From CAYUYM01 sp964449305 (GTDB taxonomy: Bacteria; Bacteroidota; Ignavibacteria; SZUA-365; CAYQST01), in the NCBI GenBank assembly GCA_964449305.1, contig CAYUYM010000001.1, forward strand, positions 1 through 64,000: 64,000 bases of DNA, read 5' to 3'. This document shows, in pieces, positions 34,769 through 43,252 of the stretch (the first letter of the stretch is position 1; every line of letters starts with the position of its first letter). The position numbers and the translations under genes were made by a program. The notes under the pieces were generated by a model that was given only the letters and a program-made list of their open reading frames with translations, had not been told where the DNA came from and did no database searches.

Positions 34769-35698
34769 CTACTCCTCGTCATGCCGCTGTCGGAAATAGT
34801 CCATCGTCTCACGAAGCCCGTCCTCGATCCGGACTTCGGGAGCCCAGCCCAGGATGCGGGTGATCTTCTCGTGTGTGCAGACACTGCGCATCTGCTCGCC
34901 CGGCTTGGCCGGCCCGTGCCGCTCATCCTGCGGCGAACCGGCGGCAGTATTGAGATGCTGGAAGATGTCGTTGACGGTCGTCTCCACATTCGTGCACACG
35001 TTGAAGGTGTCCGTGCCGGTCATGCCCAGGGCGAGCACGTTGGCCCGCACCACGTCGCGGACGTTCACATAGTCCCGCGTCTGCAGTCCATCCCCGTTGA
35101 TGACGCATGGATCGCCGTCGAGCAACCGCTTGCAGAAGATCGCCACCACACCGGCCTCACCGTGCGGATTCTGCCGCGGTCCGTACACGTTCGTGTAACG
35201 CAGCACCGTGTACGTGAGCTTCTTCTCGATGTGGAAGTAGTTGAGGTATTTCTCCACGGTCAGCTTCGTGATGCCGTAGGGGGAACAGGGGGAGGTGGGA
35301 TGAAACTCGTCGGCGGGGAAATATTCCTGCTCTCCGTAGATCGCTCCACCGGTGGAGGCGAAGATCATGCGGGAGACGCCATGCCGGATGCCGGCCTCGA
35401 TCACGTTGATCGAACCAAGCACGTTGACCATGAGGTCGTAGCGGGGATCCTCCACCGACCGCCGCACATCGATCTGCGCGGCGTGATGATTGATGACATC
35501 GATGTGATGCGTTCGGAGGATGTCGGCAAGGCCGTCGTCGCGGATGTCCATCTGGTAGAACGGCACGCCGCGGGGCACATTCTCCAGGGCCCCCGTCGAG
35601 AGATTGTCGACAATGACCACCTCGTGCCCGAGTTCCAGATACGCGTCGGCGATGTTCGAGCCGATGAATCCTGCGCCGCCGGTGATGAGAATATTCAT
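34769..35698 (-). CDS. NAD-dependent nucleotide-sugar epimerase/dehydratase (UDP-glucose 4-epimerase type)
   Basis: A 309-aa extended short-chain dehydrogenase. It has the Rossmann motif ITGGAGFIGSNIADAY, catalytic STGGAIYG and SPYGITKLTVEKYL (YxxxK), and RYTNVYGPRQNPHGEAGVV. The closest match by eye is the GalE-like branch acting on UDP-sugars for surface polysaccharides. The ATG at 35698 begins MNILITGG as in the family; the longer frame overlaps the udg gene. Translationally tied to the phosphorylase gene downstream. Confidence 0.93.
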   Translation of the reverse strand: MNILITGGAGFIGSNIADAYLELGHEVVIVDNLSTGALENVPRGVPFYQMDIRDDGLADILRTHHIDVINHHAAQIDVRRSVEDPRYDLMVNVLGSINVIEAGIRHGVSRMIFASTGGAIYGEQEYFPADEFHPTSPCSPYGITKLTVEKYLNYFHIEKKLTYTVLRYTNVYGPRQNPHGEAGVVAIFCKRLLDGDPCVINGDGLQTRDYVNVRDVVRANVLALGMTGTDTFNVCTNVETTVNDIFQHLNTAAGSPQDERHGPAKPGEQMRSVCTHEKITRILGWAPEVRIEDGLRETMDYFRQRHDEE

Positions 35699-35754
35699 GG
35701 ATTCTGCTTCGTTTTGGTACAACACTGGAAAAATGAATCTACGAAACTCTCCGC

Positions 35755-36420
35755 TCAATGTGAAGGCGGTGCGGCCAGTTCCGCTGCCGCCCGGGCGAAC
35801 ACCGCATCAAGCATCCCCTCGGTCAGGCGTCCGGTGAAGGTGTTCTGCTGGCTGGGATGATACGACCCGAGGATCAGGATGCCACTCGATGTCCGGCATT
35901 CCACACCATGCCCGAAGGCCGGCGGGCGGCCGATGGCCTCCCGCACCTGCCGGCAGACCTGGGTGTGGGCGATTCCGCCGAGGGCCACAACCACACGCAG
36001 CCGACGCATCATCGTGAGCTCCTCCCGGAGAAAGGGCACGCAATTGGCGATCTCCGCCGCCGTGAGGGTGTTGCCCGGCGGAGCGCAATGCGCCACAGCC
36101 GTGATGCGGCAGTCCTTGAGCTCCATGCCATCGGTGCGTGCCGTCGACACCGGTGAGCTGCTGAACCCCGCGCGATGCAGCGCCCGGAAGAGCCAGTCGC
36201 CCGAGGCGTCCCCTGTGAAAAGCCTCCCGGTCCTGTTGGCCCCGTGTGCCCCGGGTGCCAACCCCACCACCAGGAGCCGCGCGTCGAGGGGGCCGAAGGA
36301 GGGCACCGGGCGCCCCCAGTACTCCTCATGAGCATGCCGCCGCACCCTGGTGCGCGCCACCTCGGCGCACCACCCAATGAGTCGGTCGCATTTCGTGCAG
36401 GTGATGATCGCTGTATCCAT
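35755..36420 (-). CDS. udgB: Type-5 uracil-DNA glycosylase (UdgB)
   Basis: A 221-aa enzyme that excises uracil and some other deaminated bases from DNA. Cys ligands for a 4Fe-4S cluster are suggested by CTKCDRLIGWC and by two later Cys. Motif 1 is GLAPGAHGANRTGRLFTG, which marks the type-5 (UdgB) branch, and motif 2 is GSYHPSQQNTFTGRLT. The ATG at 36420 opens the family-like MDTAIITCTKC. The epimerase start lies just downstream (57 bp). Confidence 0.9.
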   Translation of the reverse strand: MDTAIITCTKCDRLIGWCAEVARTRVRRHAHEEYWGRPVPSFGPLDARLLVVGLAPGAHGANRTGRLFTGDASGDWLFRALHRAGFSSSPVSTARTDGMELKDCRITAVAHCAPPGNTLTAAEIANCVPFLREELTMMRRLRVVVALGGIAHTQVCRQVREAIGRPPAFGHGVECRTSSGILILGSYHPSQQNTFTGRLTEGMLDAVFARAAAELAAPPSH

Positions 36421-36493
36421 GCCGCCTCCATTCCGTCCAGACAGTGGGGCTCGATTCCGGGTTACCTGGTCGCCCCCGGCTGGGTGTAAAATA

Positions 36494-36521
36494 TTGCGCC
36501 GCAGCGAATGTCCATATTTTG
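36494..36521 (+). promoter_or_regulatory. Candidate promoter of the lipoprotein-flippase pair
   Basis: TTG (36494-36496), an 18-nt spacer and TATTTTG (36515-36521) lie about 80 bases before the ATG at 36603, in the divergent region with udgB. The spacer is 2 nt shorter than at most other candidates. Confidence 0.35.
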
Positions 36522-36602
36522 GTATTTTCGAAACGATGTGCCGGTGTCGCATCGGCAGTGCGCCGATGCCGCCCTCGCCGGCCGTGCAAAGAGCGCGATT
36601 CC

Positions 36603-37067
36603 ATGACCGTTCCCACCACACCACGCCATTCCCCCACCATCCCCGGGGCCCCCAGCCTCGCCGTCCGTCTGTGCACACTCTGCGTGCTCCTGCTGGCGGC
36701 CTGCGCCGATCCTCCCGGACCACAGTCCCGCCTGCGCTTCTGCGAGGACTTCAACGACAGGATGCAGGCGGTGGGTGAGGACACCGTGTTCTCCACCGGC
36801 TTCCTGTCCCTCGTTGTCGAGGCGGACCGACCCCTTGATGCCGACCAGTTCGCCATCCGCATCTTCCGTGTCACCGACCATGGGAACGATCCCTACGGCG
36901 ATGAGGCGCATGTGGCCATCACCCGCTTCGAATCCGTCTTCCGTCTGCAGGGCATCCTGTCCTTCGCCGACACGGGCTGCTACGATGTGCGCGTCGCCAC
37001 GCCCGACAGCAGGTTCATCACCCACGGCCGACTCCGCATCGTGCCGGGCCGCGGCGGCACTCCATGA
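36603..37067 (+). CDS. Small lipoprotein of unknown function
   Basis: A 154-aa protein. The signal sequence ends in a lipobox (VLLLAACADPPG), so it should be lipid-anchored. The mature part is a small, probably beta-rich domain (FLSLVVEADRPLDADQFAIR, SFADTGCYDVRVATPDSRF). No family recognised. The ATG at 36603 is used because it leads directly into the signal peptide. The stop overlaps the flippase gene by 4 bp, so the two are translationally coupled and may work together in envelope polysaccharide export. Confidence 0.75.
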   Translation: MTVPTTPRHSPTIPGAPSLAVRLCTLCVLLLAACADPPGPQSRLRFCEDFNDRMQAVGEDTVFSTGFLSLVVEADRPLDADQFAIRIFRVTDHGNDPYGDEAHVAITRFESVFRLQGILSFADTGCYDVRVATPDSRFITHGRLRIVPGRGGTP

Positions 37068-38530
37068 AGGCACAGCTCAAGCGCCTCGGGTCCGACAGCG
37101 CCGTCTATGGGATCAGCACCATCCTCGGGCGCTTCCTGAATTTCATCCTTGTCCCGTTCTACACGAACTTCCTGCCTGCATCGGATTACGGCGTCGTGGC
37201 TGCGGTGTATTCCTACATCGCCTTCATGAACATCGTGTTCACCTTCGGTCTGGAACCCGCCTTCATGCGCTTCCATGCCGACACCCCGCCCGAACGCAGG
37301 CGGATCCTGTTCAGCACACCGTTCTGGTCCATCACCATCATCGCCGTCGCCTCGGCCGCCCTGCTGTCCGCCTTCCCCACAGCCCTGTCGTCCGCCCTTC
37401 TCATTCCGCTCCAGTGGAGCGTCATCATCCCCATGGCCGCGGCCACCATCGCAATCGATGCCATCAACGTCATCCCCTTCGCGCTTCTCCGCATGGACCG
37501 TCGAGCGAAGTACTTCGCCTCGGTGCGCTCCGTCTCCATCGTCATCAATGTCACTCTCAACGTGCTGTTCGTGGCCGTGCTGCGCATGTCCATTGAGGCC
37601 ATCTTCCTCGCGGGCCTCATCTCATCGCTCGCCTCCACGCTGCTGCTCGTCCCGGTCATCCTCCGCCAGATCCGCCCCGCCATCGAGCGATCTCTCCTCC
37701 GCGCACTTCTCGCCTACGGCCTCCCCACCGTGCCCTCGGGCCTCGCCGCAATGGCCGTGCAGGTGGTCGACCGTCCCCTCATGCAGATGCTCTCCGACAA
37801 CGCCACCGCGGGCATCTACCAAGCCAACTACAAGCTTGGCATCTTCATGATGCTCATCGTGTCCATGTTCCAGTATGCCTGGCAGCCCTTCTACCTCGGG
37901 ATCGCGTCGGAGGAGAACGCCCCGCGGATCTTCTCCCGCGTGCTCACGTATTTCGCCCTCGTCGGCGTCACCGTCACGCTCATCGTGTCCTTTTTCATCG
38001 ACGACCTCATCCGCGTCGAGCTTTTCCACCATCGGACCCTCATCGGCCGGGAGTACTGGTCCGGCGTGGGCATCGTCCCGATTGTGCTGCTGGCCTATCT
38101 CTGGCTGGGGATGAGCATGATCATCGAGGCGGGGCTGCTGATCCGGAAGAAGACCGGGCGGCTTCCTCTTGTCACGGGCCTGGCAGCCGTGGTGAACATC
38201 GCGGTCAACATCATCTTCATCCCGCGCCACGGCATCTACGGTGGCGCCTTCGCCACCCTCGCCGCCTACGTGGTGATGGCCGTGATGTATTACATCTTCA
38301 CGCAACGCGTCTACCCGGTCCGGTATGAATTCGGCCGCCTCGCACGCCTCTTTGGCGCGGCCATCGTCGTCGTTGTGCTCTGGTACACCATCCCCACCCC
38401 CGGCATCGGAGCAATGCTGTGGAAGTGCCTTCTGCTTGTCGGCTATGCCGTCCTTCTGGTGATGTTTCGTTTCTTCGAGCCGCGGGAAATGCAGGAAATC
38501 CGCGCGCTGCTCAGCCGCTTCCGCCGCTGA
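37064..38530 (+). CDS. Polysaccharide flippase (Wzx/MATE-like, MOP superfamily)
   Basis: A 488-aa inner-membrane protein with about 12-14 hydrophobic segments, starting SAVYGISTILGRFLNFILVP, typical of the polysaccharide biosynthesis (oligosaccharidyl-lipid flippase) family. It flips lipid-linked sugars across the inner membrane. Other recognisable parts are YGLPTVPSGLAAMAVQVVDR and KLGIFMMLIVSMFQYAWQPF. The partner substrate is unknown; the epimerase encoded nearby (34769-35698) may supply sugars. Confidence 0.9.
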   Translation: MKAQLKRLGSDSAVYGISTILGRFLNFILVPFYTNFLPASDYGVVAAVYSYIAFMNIVFTFGLEPAFMRFHADTPPERRRILFSTPFWSITIIAVASAALLSAFPTALSSALLIPLQWSVIIPMAAATIAIDAINVIPFALLRMDRRAKYFASVRSVSIVINVTLNVLFVAVLRMSIEAIFLAGLISSLASTLLLVPVILRQIRPAIERSLLRALLAYGLPTVPSGLAAMAVQVVDRPLMQMLSDNATAGIYQANYKLGIFMMLIVSMFQYAWQPFYLGIASEENAPRIFSRVLTYFALVGVTVTLIVSFFIDDLIRVELFHHRTLIGREYWSGVGIVPIVLLAYLWLGMSMIIEAGLLIRKKTGRLPLVTGLAAVVNIAVNIIFIPRHGIYGGAFATLAAYVVMAVMYYIFTQRVYPVRYEFGRLARLFGAAIVVVVLWYTIPTPGIGAMLWKCLLLVGYAVLLVMFRFFEPREMQEIRALLSRFRR

Positions 38531-38551
38531 CATCCACGGGCGGTACGCGGA

Positions 38552-39316
38552 TCAGGACGCGGATCCGCCTGTCGCAGCACGCTCCGCTGCGCGGCGTCGA
38601 GCCATGTCCGGAAGCCGCCACCAGGGGACGCGCGGCGCCTCGTGATGCTCCAGGTGATACCCGAAGTGGTAGCATGTCACAAAGGACAGCCAGGGCCGGA
38701 ACCCGCTGGTCGTGCTCCGGTGGATGGAATCGTACCCTGCTGCCGGTTCGCGGTGGGGGAGAAAGGTGCCGAAGAGGAACAACTGGATGGTGCTCACCAG
38801 TGCCGGGGCGACCCAGAACACCAGCAGTGTCGCATCCGGAATGCCGGCGACGTGTCTCAGGAGGTTGTACAGGAGCGCCATGGCCACGATCTGCCTCCAC
38901 GTGATGTAGTGCCGGAGGAAGCGCAGGTACCATCGCCAGAATCCCGCGTGCACGCCGTCATGGTAGTCCGGATCCTGTGCTGATGCCGGAAAACGGTGGT
39001 GATCACGGTGGGCCGCTGCCAGCGGCGCGAAGGGAAACATGGCGTAGAGCCGGGTACACAGCCACCCGATGGTCGTGTTGACCAGCCTGCTCTGTGGAGC
39101 GATGCCTCCATGCATGGCATCATGCGCGGTGATGAAGAGTCCCGTGTGGAGAAAGGTGATGATGAAAGGCAGGAACATTGCTTCCACGCGCCATGGGTCA
39201 GGAAGAAGAAACCCGGTGAGCACGGCGGCAACCCAGAGCACGATGATCACACACGCCCGGATCACACCTCCAATCCGGTAGGGGGTATGATGGAAATCCT
39301 GGATGTCGGGACTCAT
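38552..39316 (-). CDS. crtW: Beta-carotene ketolase (CrtW type), fatty-acid-hydroxylase fold
   Basis: A 254-aa integral membrane di-iron enzyme. All His boxes are present: HDAMHG, HRDHHRFP and YHLEHHEAP followed by VPWWRLP, with FGTFLPHR between them. This combination is typical of CrtW ketolases that add keto groups to carotenoid rings, making echinenone, canthaxanthin or astaxanthin. A general fatty acid desaturase is the alternative. No other carotenoid gene is in the window. It starts 18 bp after the barrel gene on the same strand. Confidence 0.85.
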   Translation of the reverse strand: MSPDIQDFHHTPYRIGGVIRACVIIVLWVAAVLTGFLLPDPWRVEAMFLPFIITFLHTGLFITAHDAMHGGIAPQSRLVNTTIGWLCTRLYAMFPFAPLAAAHRDHHRFPASAQDPDYHDGVHAGFWRWYLRFLRHYITWRQIVAMALLYNLLRHVAGIPDATLLVFWVAPALVSTIQLFLFGTFLPHREPAAGYDSIHRSTTSGFRPWLSFVTCYHFGYHLEHHEAPRVPWWRLPDMARRRAAERAATGGSAS

Positions 39317-39334
39317 GCGCTCCGCTGCACGTCG

Positions 39335-40030
39335 TCAGAATGCTGAACCGAAGGAGAGCGCCACATAGAAGCCGTTGGCATTGGACATTGTACCCTGCTC
39401 CACACTCTGGATGCCCGATGGCAGGGGGATGATGTAGTACCGCACGTTCAGGCCCAGGACCGCCGAGCGATCGAAACCAAAATTCGCGCCCGCACCGAGA
39501 AAGCCTCCGTACGTGAACTCGAAATGCCCCTTGCCGAAATCGCTGAAGAAGTCTGTGCTGTAGGGGGTGATGAAGAGAGCCACCGGTCCGCCACCGATGT
39601 TGACGAAGGGTCGGAAGTTGTCGGCGATCTCGTCTTGGAACAGCCGGTATTCCACGCTGACAAAAAGCGGCAGGCGATGCACGCGGTTGATCTTGCCGTG
39701 GGCGTACTGCTCGCCCCAGTAGGTGTAGAAGTCCTTCTGCCGCGGGTCCTTCGCTTCGGAGAAGGAGAGGGAGGCGGTGAGGTTGACGCCCTCAGACAGC
39801 GAGCGGCGGTAGAAGACTCCGAGGCCGAAGCCGTCTGTGCCGATCATCGCATCCACGCCCCACGCATGGACGCGGGGTCGGAGGCTTTCCTCGCTCACGG
39901 GTGCGTCCTTCGAGCTTTTGGGGTCGGTGAAGATGATCCTCCCTCCGTCGTCCTGTGCGGCAAGCGGGGCGGCGGGTCCGGCAAGGAGGATGAGGGTGAG
40001 GCAGAGGGACGTGAGGATTCGTGCTGTCAT
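39335..40030 (-). CDS. Outer-membrane beta-barrel protein
   Basis: A 231-aa exported protein with signal peptide MTARILTSLCLTLILLAGPA and cleavage near AAQDDGG. The mature part alternates hydrophobic residues in strands (FGLGVFYRRSL, PLFVSVEYRLF, TYGGFLGAGANFGF) and ends in Phe (ALSFGSAF), as expected for a small outer-membrane barrel of the OmpW/porin-like kind. Function unknown. It precedes crtW on the same strand. Confidence 0.8.
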   Translation of the reverse strand: MTARILTSLCLTLILLAGPAAPLAAQDDGGRIIFTDPKSSKDAPVSEESLRPRVHAWGVDAMIGTDGFGLGVFYRRSLSEGVNLTASLSFSEAKDPRQKDFYTYWGEQYAHGKINRVHRLPLFVSVEYRLFQDEIADNFRPFVNIGGGPVALFITPYSTDFFSDFGKGHFEFTYGGFLGAGANFGFDRSAVLGLNVRYYIIPLPSGIQSVEQGTMSNANGFYVALSFGSAF

Positions 40031-40051
40031 GATGTCACTGTGGTTTTTTGC

Positions 40052-40082
40052 GGAATCTATCCACGGCCGAAGGCAATCGCAA
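40052..40082 (-). promoter_or_regulatory. Candidate promoter of the barrel-crtW pair
   Basis: On the minus strand: TTG (40082-40080), a 20-nt spacer and TAGATTCC (40059-40052), about 22 bases before the ATG at 40030. Confidence 0.5.
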
Positions 40083-40107
40083 GGAAAAACGCCGACACCA
40101 TGCGGAG

Positions 40108-40788
40108 TCAGAACGGGGAGAGGCCATCGTCGCGTGAGCGTGGATCGTCGGGAAGGATCCCGTACATGTGTCGGTGGAGAAAGGCGCGAATGTCCCGCAC
40201 CTCGGCCGAGGGGATGCGGTGAGCGGTGTCGTACTCGTGATAGTCGAGGTTGACGTCCATTTCGAGGAGCCGTGCGGCATCGGTGCGGGCAGTGTCGATG
40301 GGGATGACGTCGTCCCGCAGGCCATGGCCGATGAACACCGGCACGGTGCGGTTGGCGGCATTGCGTTCCGCTTCGAGCGTATCCGGATCGATCACGTAGC
40401 CCGAGAGTGCCACCACTCCTCCCAGGCGTCGTGGGTGGCGGAGGGCGACATGGAGGCTCATCGCCGCACCCTGGGAGAAGCCGACAAGGAAGATGTTCTC
40501 CGGCAGGACACCGTCCCGGATCTGTCCGTCGATCAGTGCCGTGATTTCCGCGTGGGCGGAAGCGATTTCCCGCGCGGGATCGCCGCCCTTCGTGAACCAC
40601 GCGAACGCTCCGTGCAGCCGCTCGTCCTCGAACGGCGCAGAGGGGAGGATCCAGCGCGTGTGGAGGAACCCCATCTGGCGGACGAAGGGGAAGAAGGCAT
40701 GCTTGTTCGCATTGCGGCCGTGCAGGCCGATCATCGCGAAGTCGACGCGCATCGCAGGATCGTCGGGATGGATGAGAACATCGAGCAT
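40108..40788 (-). CDS. Carboxylesterase/phospholipase-like alpha/beta hydrolase
   Basis: A 226-aa protein of the abhydrolase_2 (carboxylesterase/phospholipase) family. It has the nucleophile elbow FLVGFSQGAAMSLHVAL, an oxyanion region MIGLHGRNANKHAFF, acid GHGLRDDVIPID and His in HEYDTAHRIPSAEV. It hydrolyses ester bonds of small or lipid-like substrates in the cytoplasm; the specific substrate is unknown. The ATG at 40788 is preceded by GGAGGTGCC. Divergent from lpdA. Confidence 0.87.
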   Translation of the reverse strand: MLDVLIHPDDPAMRVDFAMIGLHGRNANKHAFFPFVRQMGFLHTRWILPSAPFEDERLHGAFAWFTKGGDPAREIASAHAEITALIDGQIRDGVLPENIFLVGFSQGAAMSLHVALRHPRRLGGVVALSGYVIDPDTLEAERNAANRTVPVFIGHGLRDDVIPIDTARTDAARLLEMDVNLDYHEYDTAHRIPSAEVRDIRAFLHRHMYGILPDDPRSRDDGLSPF

Positions 40789-40880
40789 GGTGGACGTGGC
40801 ACCTCCAATGGTCGGACAAGGACACCCCACGAAGTTACGCAATCCCCGCCGGTCTCCAAGGGGGCTGCAGGATCCTGTCA

Positions 40881-40924
40881 GGACCTATAGGTCTTCTTAG
40901 ACTTCTTAGAAGACCTATAGGTCC
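40881..40924. repeat. Perfect 17-bp inverted repeat with nested palindromes
   Basis: GGACCTATAGGTCTTCT (40881-40897) and its exact reverse complement (40908-40924) flank a 10-nt loop. Each arm also contains the 12-bp palindrome GACCTATAGGTC. A run of C follows on the plus strand. It lies between the divergent esterase and lpdA genes, just upstream of the lpdA promoter candidate. A paired operator or a cruciform/attenuator structure is possible; no T-tract follows, so a terminator is unlikely. Confidence 0.85.
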
Positions 40925-40934
40925 CCCCCTCCTG

Positions 40935-40961
40935 TTGCCGCTTGCCGTTCTTTGCTATTTT
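40935..40961 (+). promoter_or_regulatory. Candidate promoter of lpdA
   Basis: TTG (40935-40937), an 18-nt spacer and TATTTTG beginning at 40956, about 100 bases upstream of the lpdA ATG at 41062 and directly after the inverted repeat. Confidence 0.35.
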
Positions 40962-41061
40962 GCGGCTTCCCATCACGCCGCCTCCGCCCCGCGTTGGGAA
41001 CCCACAGCGTCATTTCGTGCAGAAACAATACCACCGATCACAGAAGGAGTCCACCATCACC

Positions 41062-42459
41062 ATGGCACAATCATTCGATGTCGTCGTCGTCGGAGCCGGC
41101 CCGGGAGGGTACGTCGCCGCCATTCGCGCCGCCCAGCTCGGCTTGAAAACCGCCTGCGTCGAGGCGAAACACCTCGGAGGCATCTGCCTCAACTGGGGCT
41201 GCATCCCCACAAAATCCCTCCTGAAAAATGCCGAGGCATGGGATACCGTCATGCACGCCCAGGACTATGGCATCTCCGTGGAGAACCCGACCTTCGATTT
41301 CTCCAAAGTGATCCAGCGCAGCCGCGGCATCGCCGATCGTATGTCCAAGGGTGTCGCCTTCCTCTTCAAAAAATACGGCGTCACCCACATCCAGGGCCAT
41401 GGCCGCCTCCTCGACCAGGGGCGCCTCGGGGTGTTCGACAGGGAGGGGACGCAGCTCGATGAGATCTCCGCACCCCACATCATCCTCGCCACCGGCGCCC
41501 GCCCCCGCGCCATCCCCGGCACGCAGTTCGATGGGAAACGCGTCATCTCTTACTTCGAGGCCATGACTCTCGATCACGTCCCACAATCGCTCATCGTCCT
41601 CGGCGCAGGCGCCATCGGTGTCGAGTTCGCCTGGTTCTACAGCGTGTTCGGCGCCAAGGTCACCATCGTCGAGATGATGCCCAACCTCCTCCCGATCGAG
41701 GATGAGGAGGTCTCCAAGGAACTCGAACGCAGCTATCGCAAACGGAAGATCGCGGCGAAAACCTCCTCCAAGGTCGAATCCATCGAGGTGCTCGACGAGG
41801 GCGTCCGTGTCACGGTGTCCAACGACAAGGGCACGGAGGTGCTCGAGGCGGAACTGGCGCTCATGTCCGTGGGCATCCAGGGCAACGTCGAACACCTCGG
41901 GCTCGAAACGCTCGGCATCACCCTTGAGCGTGGCTATGTGAAGGTCGACGAGTTCTATCGCACCAATGTCCCGGGCGTCTACGCCATCGGCGATCTGGTC
42001 GGCCCTCCCTGGCTCGCCCACGTGGCATCGGCCGAGGGCATCACCTGTGTCGAGGCCCTTGCCGGGAAGACGGTGTCCCCCATCGATTATGGCAACATCC
42101 CCGGCTGCACCTACTGCCAGCCGCAGGTCGCAAGCGTCGGCCTCACTGAGCGCAAGGCGCGTGAGGCGGGCTACGAGGTCAGGGTCGGGAAGTTCCCGTT
42201 CACGGCGTCGGGCAAGGCCGTGGCCATCGGCCATACCGACGGCTTCGTCAAGATGGTCTTCGATGCACAGTACGGACAGCTTCTCGGCGTCCACATCATC
42301 GGCCCCGAAGCCACCGAGCTCATCGCCGAGGCGGCCCTCGCCCGCACCTTCGAATCCACCGAACACGAGCTCATCAAGACCATCCACGCCCATCCGACCC
42401 TTTCGGAGGCGATGATGGAGGCCGCTGCAGTGGCCTTTGGTGAGTCGGTGAACTTCTGA
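41062..42459 (+). CDS. lpdA: Dihydrolipoamide dehydrogenase
   Basis: A 465-aa FAD enzyme (E3 of 2-oxoacid dehydrogenase complexes). FAD motif VVGAGPGGYVAAIRAAQLG, redox disulfide GGICLNWGCIPTKSLL, NAD motif VLGAGAIGVEFAWFY and active-site His HAHPTLSEAMMEAA are all present. The frame is open further upstream, but the ATG at 41062 has AGGAG upstream and begins MAQSFDVVVVG. The stop overlaps the btpA-like ATG by one base (TGATG). Confidence 0.96.
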   Translation: MAQSFDVVVVGAGPGGYVAAIRAAQLGLKTACVEAKHLGGICLNWGCIPTKSLLKNAEAWDTVMHAQDYGISVENPTFDFSKVIQRSRGIADRMSKGVAFLFKKYGVTHIQGHGRLLDQGRLGVFDREGTQLDEISAPHIILATGARPRAIPGTQFDGKRVISYFEAMTLDHVPQSLIVLGAGAIGVEFAWFYSVFGAKVTIVEMMPNLLPIEDEEVSKELERSYRKRKIAAKTSSKVESIEVLDEGVRVTVSNDKGTEVLEAELALMSVGIQGNVEHLGLETLGITLERGYVKVDEFYRTNVPGVYAIGDLVGPPWLAHVASAEGITCVEALAGKTVSPIDYGNIPGCTYCQPQVASVGLTERKAREAGYEVRVGKFPFTASGKAVAIGHTDGFVKMVFDAQYGQLLGVHIIGPEATELIAEAALARTFESTEHELIKTIHAHPTLSEAMMEAAAVAFGESVNF

Positions 42460-43238
42460 TGCCCGTTACGCCTCCCCGCATCACCGGCATGATCCACCTC
42501 CTGCCCCTGCCCGGCGCCCCCGGGTTCGCCGGCAGCGTGGACGCCGTCCGCGAGCGCGCCCTCGCCGATGCCGCCGCGCTCGCGGAGGCCGGTGTCGACG
42601 CCCTCATGGTGGAAAACTATGGCGATGTGCCGTTTCACCGCGAGGCTCGCGATCCCGTCACCGTCGCGGTCATGACGCACCTCGTGGCGGAGCTCCGCCG
42701 CGAGGTGCCCCTGCCGCTCGGCGTCCAAGTCCTGCGCAATGATGCCATCGCGGCCCTCGCCATCGCCGCGGCCACCGGGGCGGCATTCATCCGCGTCAAC
42801 GTGCTGTCCGGTGTCATGGTCTCCGATCAGGGGATCATCGAGGGCTGTGCCGCGGAACTCATGCGCCTCCGCGCCCGCATCGCGCCTGATATCGCCGTGT
42901 GGGCCGACGTCTTCGTCAAACATGCAACACCCCTAGGCTCCGTGTCACTCGCCGATGCCGTCCGCGACACCGTGGAACGTGGCTGCGCTGATGCCGTCAT
43001 CGTGTCCGGCACGGCCACGGGCAGTCCGGCGGATCCGGACGACATCCGCACGGTGCGTTCCGCCTCCACGCGCCCTGTCATCATCGGCAGCGGAGTCACG
43101 GAGGATTCTGTCGCCGACCTCCTCGCCATGGCCGATGCCGTCATCGTCGGAACCGCAGTGAAACGCGATGGCATCACCACCAATCCTGTCGATCCTGTCC
43201 GTGCACGCGCCGTCGTCGCACGTGCGTCCACTCGCTGA
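42459..43238 (+). CDS. BtpA/SgcQ family protein
   Basis: A 259-aa TIM-barrel-like protein. MIHLLPLPGAPGFAG, GVDALMVENYGDVPF, LGVQVLRNDAIAALAIA and IIGSGVTEDSVADLLA match BtpA family proteins (PF03437). The family was first linked to photosystem I biogenesis in cyanobacteria, but it is widespread and its biochemical role in non-phototrophs is unknown. Start and stop with lpdA overlap, so the two are cotranslated. Confidence 0.9.
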   Translation: MPVTPPRITGMIHLLPLPGAPGFAGSVDAVRERALADAAALAEAGVDALMVENYGDVPFHREARDPVTVAVMTHLVAELRREVPLPLGVQVLRNDAIAALAIAAATGAAFIRVNVLSGVMVSDQGIIEGCAAELMRLRARIAPDIAVWADVFVKHATPLGSVSLADAVRDTVERGCADAVIVSGTATGSPADPDDIRTVRSASTRPVIIGSGVTEDSVADLLAMADAVIVGTAVKRDGITTNPVDPVRARAVVARASTR

Positions 43239-43252
43239 TCTCCTTCAATCCG

